Shown piece by piece: positions 23,228 to 29,494 of a DNA stretch of 29,494 nt (position 1 is its first letter; each line of letters starts with the position of its first letter). The position numbers were made by a program, and so were the translations under genes. This stretch comes from Ignavibacteriales bacterium. Its GTDB lineage: Bacteria > Bacteroidota > Ignavibacteria > Ignavibacteriales > Ignavibacteriaceae. The stretch covers positions 8,137 to 37,630 of the forward strand of contig PLNZ01000294.1 of NCBI GenBank assembly GCA_003142915.1, written 5' to 3'. The notes beneath the pieces are model-generated. The model saw only the letters and a program-made list of their open reading frames with translations. It did no database searches and was not told the origin of the DNA.

Positions 23228-23686
23228 ATAATTCCCAATTCATTAAGGATTGCTTTTATATTGTTCTAACGGATTGCGGCTAAATTGCGGAAACGCACAC
23301 TTCCAATTTCCACTTTCGTCGCGCGAGACTGATAACTTAAATTCATAAACTAAACTCTAAAATAAATTTGTGGTTTACCACAAAAGATGTGAAAATTAAA
23401 TTGAAAAGATTAAATCCGTCAATTCATAACAAGGATTTTACTTTCCTGCATACCAATCTCTTGCTTTTGTGGTAACACCTTTTTATTATTCGCAGCGTAT
23501 ATAAAGCTTTTGCCTTATCACCGAAAGGATACGATTTGACGTATATTCTGGATTTAGAATTTATCCATTCTATGGCAATGGATATTATAGCTGTTATTTG
23601 GAATAGTAATACTAAAAGTTGTTGCTGCAGAACGATATTTCAAATATATTTTTAAAAAACATTCAATAAAAGTACATAACTGTATC
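23228..23686. other. spacer upstream of the TonB receptor
   Basis: These 459 bases hold no confident gene. Elements seen: a bulged inverted repeat at 23282-23309; a 7-bp palindrome TTTGTGG-TTTA-CCACAAA (23367-23384) with a related TTTTGTGGTAACAC at about 23465; and, on the minus strand from about 23638 down to a TGA at 23424, about 70 open codons with a hydrophobic start (LLVLLFQITAIISIAI) and a basic tail. That frame has no ATG, GTG or TTG at its beginning, so it is at most a gene remnant. The TonB-receptor promoter must lie here but was not identified. Confidence 0.45.
23367..23384. promoter_or_regulatory. 7-bp palindrome, candidate operator of the TonB receptor
   Basis: TTTGTGG-TTTA-CCACAAA is a perfect inverted repeat about 300 bases before the TonB-receptor start. 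A similar half (TTTTGTGGTAACAC) recurs about 85 bases closer to the gene. Two related copies suggest regulator binding sites, but distance and the lack of a nearby regulator keep this speculative. Confidence 0.25.
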
Positions 23687-25525
23687 ATGAAATATATCAA
23701 CCTTCTTTCTATATTCTTTCTTCTTCCCGTATCTCTTTTTTCTCAGAATAAAAATAACAATGATACGGTAAAAACATATAAGCTAGATCCGGTAACAGTA
23801 ACAGCAACTCAGACGGAAATTCCGAGAAGCTTAGTTTCTCCGTCAATCAGTGTTGTTTCATTAGAGGATATCAAGGCAAATCCGGATAAGTCTATTTTTT
23901 CACTCATCAGCCAGGATGTACCGGGTGTGTTTGTGACAGAGCGGGATGTACTGGGATTCGGAATAAATTCTGCAGCAGGTCAAATTAATATTCGCGGAAT
24001 TGGAGGCAGTCCTAACAATGAAGTGCTTGTTTTAATCGATGGTAGTCCGCAATATATGGGTTGGTATGGCCATCCAATAGATGACAGTTATTTAGCGACA
24101 AATATCGAGCGGGTGGAAGTGATTCGAGGTCCGGCGTCGATGTTGTATGGTTCCAATGCTATGGGCGGTGTCATTAACATTATTACACATACTTCGCAAC
24201 AAGAGGGAATATCCGGTGATGCTTCAATTTCGTATGGAAGTTATGACGCGCAACAATATGGCGCGCACCTTGGATACCATGAAGACGGTTGGAATATACT
24301 GGGGTCATTCACTCATGAACATACCGACGGCTCACGCCCCTGGTCTGAATATACCGGCAATAGCGGCTATTTAAAAACTTCCTATCATATAGATGATCAA
24401 TTTCAATTTTCACTTGATGGAAGTTTGACACAATTTGAAACCTATGATCCCGGAATGATTTCTTCCCCGGATACTAATGACTGGCAGCATATCAGCCGTG
24501 GGTACTTTGGTGCATCATTGGAAGACAATTTTGGTTTTTCTAAAGGCGGTATTCGAATGACATACAATTTTGGCCACAATGAACTATCTCCATACTATAA
24601 TAACTTTAGTTGGGTATCGGATGATCATCTTGCAGCATTAAACTTATATCAAAAATTCATGCTATTCAAAGATAATACGATCGCCGCCGGGGTTGACGTT
24701 CAGGAAAATGGCGGTACGGCTTCCAATTCGTTTACGAATTTCGGAACACAGTCTATTCAGGATTATGCTGGGTATATCAGCATGCAGCAGTATTTCCTTG
24801 ATAACCTTTTGGCAAATGCCGGTATCCGTTATGCCCACAATAGTTATTTTGGAGATATTGTGGTTCCCCAAGCCGGTGTAAATTATCAATTGGATCAGGA
24901 AACCTCTTTTCGTGCATCGATAGGAGAAGGATACAGGGCACCGCAGGTATTTGAGTTATTTCAACTTTCACCTGTTGATTCTAAATTGAACCCGGAAGAA
25001 TTATGGAACTATGAAGTGGGTGCTTCCCATACATTCGGACAGACGGCTGTAGCGGATATTGCCGGATTCATAATTGATGTAAAAAACACAATTATCGATC
25101 AATGGTATTCAATGCATTCTTTTAATTCTGGCGGGTCCCATTATGGCGGAGTGGAGGGTTCTGTGCAATGGTTTATCACTAACGGTTTAAAAGCAAACGC
25201 AAATTATTCTTTAACCGGTAATGCTGAACAAACAGTCTCTGTTCCGAAACACAAAGCGTATATAGGCGCTGAATATCGTTGGGGTATTTTTACAGCATCT
25301 CTCAGCGCACAATATATTCGTTCGATCTATGGATTGAACAATACAGATTCGATTGAGAAGCTGCCGGATTACACCAATGTTGAAGCAAAAATCGGCGCAC
25401 AAATTACGGATAAGTTTTCCCTATTGCTCAGTGTACGAAATTTACTAAATCAATCATATCAGACGATATATGGTTATCCTATGCCTGGAAGAACTGCCAA
25501 TATCAATATGAATGTGCAATTATAA
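23687..25525 (+). CDS. TonB-dependent outer-membrane receptor
   Basis: The 612-aa product has a signal peptide (MKYINLLSIFFLLPVSLFSQ), a TonB-box-like DPVTVTATQ (residues 34-42) and a plug domain (about 45-165) with NIRGIGGSPNNEVLVLIDG and NIERVEVIRGPASMLYGSNA. A barrel follows (GEGYRAPQVFELF; final RNLLNQSYQTIYGYPMPGR), ending NINMNVQL. Such receptors import iron complexes, cobalamin, metals or sugars using TonB energy. It lacks the carboxypeptidase-like N-terminal extension of SusC proteins, and no SusD gene follows. Size and plug resemble BtuB/CirA/metal-chelate receptors; the substrate cannot be read. The last residue is Leu rather than the usual aromatic. No clear ribosome-binding site precedes the ATG. 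A decayed exported-protein start lies just downstream. Confidence 0.92.
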   Translation: MKYINLLSIFFLLPVSLFSQNKNNNDTVKTYKLDPVTVTATQTEIPRSLVSPSISVVSLEDIKANPDKSIFSLISQDVPGVFVTERDVLGFGINSAAGQINIRGIGGSPNNEVLVLIDGSPQYMGWYGHPIDDSYLATNIERVEVIRGPASMLYGSNAMGGVINIITHTSQQEGISGDASISYGSYDAQQYGAHLGYHEDGWNILGSFTHEHTDGSRPWSEYTGNSGYLKTSYHIDDQFQFSLDGSLTQFETYDPGMISSPDTNDWQHISRGYFGASLEDNFGFSKGGIRMTYNFGHNELSPYYNNFSWVSDDHLAALNLYQKFMLFKDNTIAAGVDVQENGGTASNSFTNFGTQSIQDYAGYISMQQYFLDNLLANAGIRYAHNSYFGDIVVPQAGVNYQLDQETSFRASIGEGYRAPQVFELFQLSPVDSKLNPEELWNYEVGASHTFGQTAVADIAGFIIDVKNTIIDQWYSMHSFNSGGSHYGGVEGSVQWFITNGLKANANYSLTGNAEQTVSVPKHKAYIGAEYRWGIFTASLSAQYIRSIYGLNNTDSIEKLPDYTNVEAKIGAQITDKFSLLLSVRNLLNQSYQTIYGYPMPGRTANINMNVQL

Positions 25526-25539
25526 AAGAAAGGAAAACT

Positions 25540-25590
25540 ACGAGGATATTTCTGTTTTGCGGCTCTATTTTTTTCTACAATCCTTTCTGC
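25540..25590 (+). pseudogene. remnant of a second exported protein after the TonB receptor
   Basis: Fifteen bases after the receptor's stop codon, AAAGG is followed at normal spacing by ACG instead of ATG, and the frame then reads RIFLFCGSIFF, a signal-peptide-like opening, before a GC-rich palindrome interrupts it at 25591. The frame stops at 25638. The simplest reading is a partner gene of the receptor that lost its start codon and all but its first codons. Confidence 0.35.
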
Positions 25591-25620
25591 GATAGGCAGG
25601 CTTGCCTATCGGCAGGCAAG
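25591..25620. repeat. GC-rich double palindrome
   Basis: GATAGGCA-GGCT-TGCCTATC (25591-25610) forms an 8-bp stem. Its right half also pairs in CTTGCC-TATCGGCA-GGCAAG (25601-25620). The two folds are alternatives. It lies between the convergent TonB-receptor and priA genes and may act as a bidirectional transcription block; it looks like a dispersed extragenic repeat. Confidence 0.55.
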
Positions 25621-25632
25621 TCTCTCGTAATA

Positions 25633-28098
25633 TTATAGCATGCTTTGTGGATCCACATCATATATTAATCTTACGTCTTTGTAACGTGACTTCTTGTTAA
25701 ATTCTACGAACGAGTTTATTACCGCCTGACGTAAAATTTTACCGCCCGGATCTGTTTCCCTGTAGCTTTTTATTAAGATTTGAAACCTGTAATTTCCTTT
25801 TAACCGTGCAATCATTGCATAAGAAGGCTGGGTTATGTTTAACCACTTTTTATATGCTATAAGCTCTTTGTAAAAATCATTTATTGCTCCTTTTGCTTTT
25901 TCTTCTTCAGGATCTTTTGTTTCAATAAGGCATAATCTTACAAAGGGGGGATATCCTAATCTTTCGCGGTCTATAATCTCCTTTTGATAAAAACCTTCAT
26001 AATCATTCTGCAAAACTTTTTGGAGTGCAAAATGTCTTTCATTTTGGGTTTGAATTATAACTTCTCCCTCAACTTTGCTTCTGCCTGCCCTGCCTGCAAC
26101 CTGCGTCAGGAGCTGAAATGTACGCTCATCTGCACGGAAATCAGGAAGCCAAAGCGTTGTTTCAGCCGAGATAACTCCAACTAATGTCAAACGCGGAAAA
26201 TCTAATCCTTTTGATACCATCTGTGTGCCGACAAGAACATCAATATCGCCCCTGCCGAATTCAAAGAGGATTTTCCCGAGGCTTGATTTTTTTGAAATGG
26301 AATCCGAATCAACTCTCTTTATTTTTATCCCGGGAAAGTAAAATGCGAGCTCATCTTCAACTCTTTCCGTACCCGTGCCGAAATACTTTATTGAAAGTGA
26401 ACCGCAATGTGAGCAAGCGCCCGGTACTTTTTTTGTCAACCCGCAATAATGGCAGTGCAGAATATTCTGATTTATATGATATACCATAGGAACCGAGCAA
26501 TTATCGCACGTTTCAATTTCATTGCAGTCTTCGCAATAAATTTGCGTGGAAAATCCCCGCCGGTTTTGAAGAATTATGACGCCTTCTTTTTTCTTTAAAC
26601 GGTCTTCAATTTTATCAAGAAGAATTTTTGAAAATACATTCTCCATCTTTTTCTTTTTTCTCTCAATGGAGATATTCACAAGCTCTATTTTGGGCATCTT
26701 TGCGTTATCTATTCTTTCAGGCAGTGAAAGCAATATGTATTTGCCCGATTTTGCATTGTACATACTCTCTATAGACGGCGTTGCAGAGCCGGAAATTACG
26801 GGACAATTATTTATAAGCGCTAAAATAATTGCCGAATCCCGGGCGCTATATTTAGGTAGCGATTCAAACTGCTTGTAACTGGCGTCATGTTCCTCATCCA
26901 CTACAATAATCCCGATATTTTTTAGAGGCGCAAATAAAGCCGATCTTGCGCCAATAACAACTTTCGATTTCCCTTTTAAGATTCTTCGCCATGAATCATA
27001 TCTTTCACCAAGCGACATACGGCTGTGTATTACTGAAACCTGCTCTCCGAAGTTGTTGAATAGCCTCGATGTTATCTGAGGGGTCAGGGAAATTTCGGGA
27101 ACGAGAAGCATTGCGGTCTTTTTTTGCTCAAGCGCTTTTGCAATAAGTTCTATGTATACCTGCGTTTTACCGCTTCCGGTTACCCCATGCAGTAAAAACG
27201 GCTGAAATTTTTCTTCTTCTATGTATTCTGCTACTTCGTCAACAATTGTTTGCTGTTGAGGAGTAAGAATTATTTTAACATGTTCTTCACTGTAGGCTCC
27301 CGAAAATGTCCTTTCTACTTCTTTTTCAAAGATATTTATTAGTCCCTTCTTTTCAAGCGATTCAATTGAAGCCTGCGAAGCCTCCGTCTTTTTTAGAAGG
27401 TCGGCAAGTGAAATGGATTTTTCTTTCTTATTGATAAGTTCCAAAATAATTTTCACTTGTTTAGGAGAGCGGCTTTCCAATTCAGGAAAGTATGCGTAAA
27501 CTTCCGCAATAGTTTTATTGAGCTTAACATATTTTACTTTTTTTATCTTTACCTTTGCATCTTCAATCTCATCAAGAATATTAAGAGCACCTGTTTTTTC
27601 AAGACTCCTGAGTGATGAATAAATATTTTTTTTATTAAGCTGCTTTTGAAGGTAAGATAAATTAATCGTATCTCTTTCCGAAAGAATTTTTAATATGCCT
27701 GCTTTAACCGATTCTTTATTTTTCTCTTTTGATAAAAGTTCAGCGCATTGTTCTCGGTCGCTCAATATTTTTCTTTTTGACTCAACATCTAAACCGTAGG
27801 GAACAGCGAGCTTTAATGCTTCCCCGAGCGAAGATAAATAATAATCAGATAACCATTGATAAAATTCAAGATCCTTTTTATTGAAAATAGGAATTTTATC
27901 AAGTATATCGTTTATAGGTTTTATTTTTTCAGTAGATGGGGGAGTAGTGGGTAAGTTAACTATGAATCCGGTAAGTGTTCTTTTCCCAAACGGGACAATT
28001 GCGCGCACTCCAACTTCCGTATATTGTTCCAATTCCTCCGGTACAGAGTATGTAAAAGAATTTCGAAAGGGAAGAGGAAATACAATTTCTGCATACAT
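25633..28098 (-). CDS. priA: PriA, primosomal replication-restart helicase
   Basis: PriA recognises stalled forks and reloads the replicative helicase. The 821-aa product has the N-terminal DNA-binding domain (MYAEIVFPLPFRNSFTYSVP; VPFGKRTLTGFIV), then helicase Walker A GVTGSGKT (305-312) and the DEEH box (401-404). Eight zinc-binding cysteines lie at 522, 525, 531, 534, 549, 552, 562 and 565, followed by GTGTERVEDEL (574-584) and motif VI QVAGRAGR (666-673). All key residues are present and the length is at the upper end of the family (about 730-820 aa), partly from a Lys/Glu-rich region around residues 105-270. It is convergent with the TonB locus and 37 bases downstream of the lipoprotein gene. 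Confidence 0.96.
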   Translation of the reverse strand: MYAEIVFPLPFRNSFTYSVPEELEQYTEVGVRAIVPFGKRTLTGFIVNLPTTPPSTEKIKPINDILDKIPIFNKKDLEFYQWLSDYYLSSLGEALKLAVPYGLDVESKRKILSDREQCAELLSKEKNKESVKAGILKILSERDTINLSYLQKQLNKKNIYSSLRSLEKTGALNILDEIEDAKVKIKKVKYVKLNKTIAEVYAYFPELESRSPKQVKIILELINKKEKSISLADLLKKTEASQASIESLEKKGLINIFEKEVERTFSGAYSEEHVKIILTPQQQTIVDEVAEYIEEEKFQPFLLHGVTGSGKTQVYIELIAKALEQKKTAMLLVPEISLTPQITSRLFNNFGEQVSVIHSRMSLGERYDSWRRILKGKSKVVIGARSALFAPLKNIGIIVVDEEHDASYKQFESLPKYSARDSAIILALINNCPVISGSATPSIESMYNAKSGKYILLSLPERIDNAKMPKIELVNISIERKKKKMENVFSKILLDKIEDRLKKKEGVIILQNRRGFSTQIYCEDCNEIETCDNCSVPMVYHINQNILHCHYCGLTKKVPGACSHCGSLSIKYFGTGTERVEDELAFYFPGIKIKRVDSDSISKKSSLGKILFEFGRGDIDVLVGTQMVSKGLDFPRLTLVGVISAETTLWLPDFRADERTFQLLTQVAGRAGRSKVEGEVIIQTQNERHFALQKVLQNDYEGFYQKEIIDRERLGYPPFVRLCLIETKDPEEEKAKGAINDFYKELIAYKKWLNITQPSYAMIARLKGNYRFQILIKSYRETDPGGKILRQAVINSFVEFNKKSRYKDVRLIYDVDPQSML

Positions 28099-28135
28099 AA
28101 TTAAAAGAAGTTGCTAAATTGAAATTATTACAATA

Positions 28136-28693
28136 TTATTTCATTTTGTAGTCATAAAAAGGCGCGAGGGATTTATAGCCGCTGCCGTTAAAATCATTGC
28201 TGAACATTGTGAACTTTAGTTCCTGGAAGGTACTATCCCAAATTATTCTTTTGTAGTCCTTCGAACGTATTATCTCGCCGTTTGTGGAGATAATGCTGTC
28301 GTCAAGTCCGAGATTTAAATAATGAAATCCGCCTTCATATTTTATTCCCTCAACAGCGCCTATATCATCAAATTTATATGAACCCTGTCCCATAAGCTTC
28401 TCATTTTCAACATACAACTTTCTATCCGTAATATATTTACCGCTTTCTTTTTGTTCCCGGATAAATTCATCGCTCTTTAGCATGTGCTGAAAAAGGTACT
28501 TTTTATCCTTTTCAAGATCTACTTTTGATTTAGCGTCCGATCTCATATCGTCTGCAGAAACAAAGGTTGTGCCGGAAGTCGGAGTATCAAGTTTAACATC
28601 GTAAGAAATCCGGTGAAATATTATGCACCCGCTGAAAATCAATGATACTGTATTGACTATTATTAATGAAGAGTATAAATAAATATTTTTCAT
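28136..28693 (-). CDS. small lipoprotein of unknown function
   Basis: The 185-aa product has a lipoprotein-type signal (hydrophobic LIIVNTVSLIFSGC, Cys23). The mature part begins with FHRISYDVKLDTPTSGTTF and is rich in charged residues (DKKYLFQHMLKSDEFIREQK). It carries beta-strand patterns such as GGFHYLNLGLDDSIISTNGE and KRIIWDSTFQELKFTMF. I do not recognise a family; the alternation of strands would suit a periplasmic or outer-membrane-attached lipoprotein. It lies between lysA (39 bases) and priA (37 bases) on the same strand, so it is probably co-transcribed with them, without an evident functional link. Confidence 0.75.
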   Translation of the reverse strand: MKNIYLYSSLIIVNTVSLIFSGCIIFHRISYDVKLDTPTSGTTFVSADDMRSDAKSKVDLEKDKKYLFQHMLKSDEFIREQKESGKYITDRKLYVENEKLMGQGSYKFDDIGAVEGIKYEGGFHYLNLGLDDSIISTNGEIIRSKDYKRIIWDSTFQELKFTMFSNDFNGSGYKSLAPFYDYKMK

Positions 28694-28732
28694 AATAAAC
28701 CTTTGATATGGTATATAAAAATACTATTTGTT

Positions 28733-29494
28733 CTACAATAAATTTTCTTCATCATATAAAAGATGATCAAAATTCTCTCTGCTGCGGATTAGCTTATAAT
28801 TATTGCCATCCACTAATATTTCCGGAGGGCGTCTTCTCATGTTATAATTGGATGACATTACCATACTGTATGCTCCGGCAGACATGACGGCTATATAATC
28901 ATTACGTTTACACCCGGATATGATAATATTTTTAGCAAGAAAGTCCCCGCTTTCACAAACGGGACCAACTATGTCGGCAGTAATATCTGTTCTATCCTCT
29001 GAAATAATTAAAGGCTGGATATGATGATGAGCGCCGTAAAGACTTGGTCTGAGAAGATCATTCATAGCGCCGTCTATAATGATAAAATTTTTTCTGTTTG
29101 TCTTTTTTGTATAGAGTACCTGTACTGCAAGAATGCCGCTGTTTGCAGTAAAAAATCTCCCTGGTTCCAAAAATACGTCGCAACTTAACTTTTTAATAAC
29201 AGGTATTAATGCATCTGCATACTCTTTTATAGTAAAAGTTTTTTCACTATTATAAACTGCTCCTATTCCCCCTCCCAGGTCCACATGCTTTAAATTAATT
29301 CCTTCCGATTTTAATTGCAGGAAAATTTCAGCAAGTCTTTCAGAGGCTTCAATAAATGGTTCAACCTTTGTTATTTGTGAACCGAGGTGCATATCTATCC
29401 CGGTATAAATTATATTTTTCAAGTTCTTCTGCATCCTGTATAATTCTAAAGCAGTAACACGGTCAACTCCAAACTTGTTTTCTGCTAGCCCGGT
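28733..29494 (-). CDS. lysA: diaminopimelate decarboxylase, C-terminal part (runs off right edge)
   Basis: About 253 codons of the PLP enzyme that converts meso-diaminopimelate to L-lysine are visible. The frame is open to the window end, where it reads TGLAENKFGVDRVTALELY, so the ATG at 29434 is internal. Motifs are MHLGSQI, VDLGGGIGAVY (the Gly-rich PLP-phosphate loop), FLEPGRFFTANSGIL, GPVCESGDFLA (with the catalytic Cys) and GAYSMVMSSNYNMRRRPPEIL. The PLP lysine and the N-terminal part lie outside. It heads the minus-strand group lysA-lipoprotein-priA. Other fold-type III decarboxylases (ornithine, carboxynorspermidine) are less likely because CESGD is well conserved in LysA. Confidence 0.93.
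   Translation of the reverse strand, partial: TGLAENKFGVDRVTALELYRMQKNLKNIIYTGIDMHLGSQITKVEPFIEASERLAEIFLQLKSEGINLKHVDLGGGIGAVYNSEKTFTIKEYADALIPVIKKLSCDVFLEPGRFFTANSGILAVQVLYTKKTNRKNFIIIDGAMNDLLRPSLYGAHHHIQPLIISEDRTDITADIVGPVCESGDFLAKNIIISGCKRNDYIAVMSAGAYSMVMSSNYNMRRRPPEILVDGNNYKLIRSRENFDHLLYDEENLL

Noticed and set aside
23424..23640. A minus-strand membrane-protein gene upstream of the TonB receptor
   Set aside because: About 70 codons are open but there is no ATG, GTG or TTG near the beginning and no ribosome-binding site; kept only as a possible remnant in the spacer description.
25591..25620. The double palindrome as an insertion-sequence end or attachment site
   Set aside because: It is symmetric, shows no target duplication and has no transposase nearby; an extragenic repeat or bidirectional terminator fits better.
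1..29494. CRISPR arrays, tRNA or rRNA genes, complete insertion sequences, toxin-antitoxin pairs or phage genes
   Set aside because: Read on both strands in the spacers; no regularly spaced direct repeats, cloverleaf-like segments, transposase motifs or paired small toxin-antitoxin genes were seen.

Overview
The window reads as chromosomal DNA from the Bacteroidota/Chlorobiota (FCB) lineage, most likely an Ignavibacteria-type bacterium. This is inferred from a PorQ-like type IX secretion protein, DUF6588- and DUF4905-type proteins, a CcmE with a CxxxY heme-binding motif, AT-rich genes with Shine-Dalgarno sites, and GC-rich extragenic palindromes. Nothing in it looks like phage, a complete insertion sequence, CRISPR, rRNA or tRNA.

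1-8518, all minus strand: htpX and a 213-aa exported membrane protein, then a tightly packed run bamD > hotdog acyl-CoA thioesterase > FG-GAP/VCBS exported protein > 39-codon signal-peptide ORF > ccmA > ccmB > ccmC > ccmD > ccmE > ccmF (running off the left edge). Many joints are TAATG-type or other overlaps, so outer-membrane assembly and cytochrome c maturation are probably co-expressed here. The Ccm set has the unusual CcmE described for System I*.

8519-11143, plus strand: two exported barrel-type proteins (DUF6588-like and PorQ-like), with hairpin-rich spacer DNA between them. 11164-13999, minus strand: a TPR protein and glycyl-tRNA synthetase, whose start codon is unclear.

14067-18631, minus strand: a five-gene run of tryptophanase (tnaA), a DUF4905-like protein, AMMECR1 (amrA), MEMO1 (amrB) and a Rossmann/DUF2520 protein. 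The genes overlap or lie at most 25 bases apart. This places the poorly understood AmmeMemo pair behind an indole- and ammonia-producing enzyme.

18632-21172, plus strand: a scarred sugar/nucleoside-catabolism locus. The start of a cellulase-N-terminal-like exported protein is joined to the C-terminal half of a GRP sugar transporter, followed by a ribokinase with an internal deletion and a substituted anion-hole residue, then an intact deoC. 21262-22083 is a YIP1-family membrane protein.

22084-23686: accessory-looking DNA with GC-rich hairpins, a 58-aa conserved-looking small gene, and a frameshifted small membrane-protein gene. 23687-25525, plus strand: a TonB-dependent receptor, followed by what looks like the decayed first codons of a second exported protein. 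25633-29494, minus strand: priA, a small lipoprotein and lysA (running off the right edge).

The most interesting leads are the tnaA/AmmeMemo/DUF2520 operon, the signal-peptide mini-ORF translationally coupled to ccmA, the CxxxY-type CcmE, and the stack of gene relics around 18.9-20.3 kb and 22.3-23.6 kb. I did not find a complete, clearly undescribed system.
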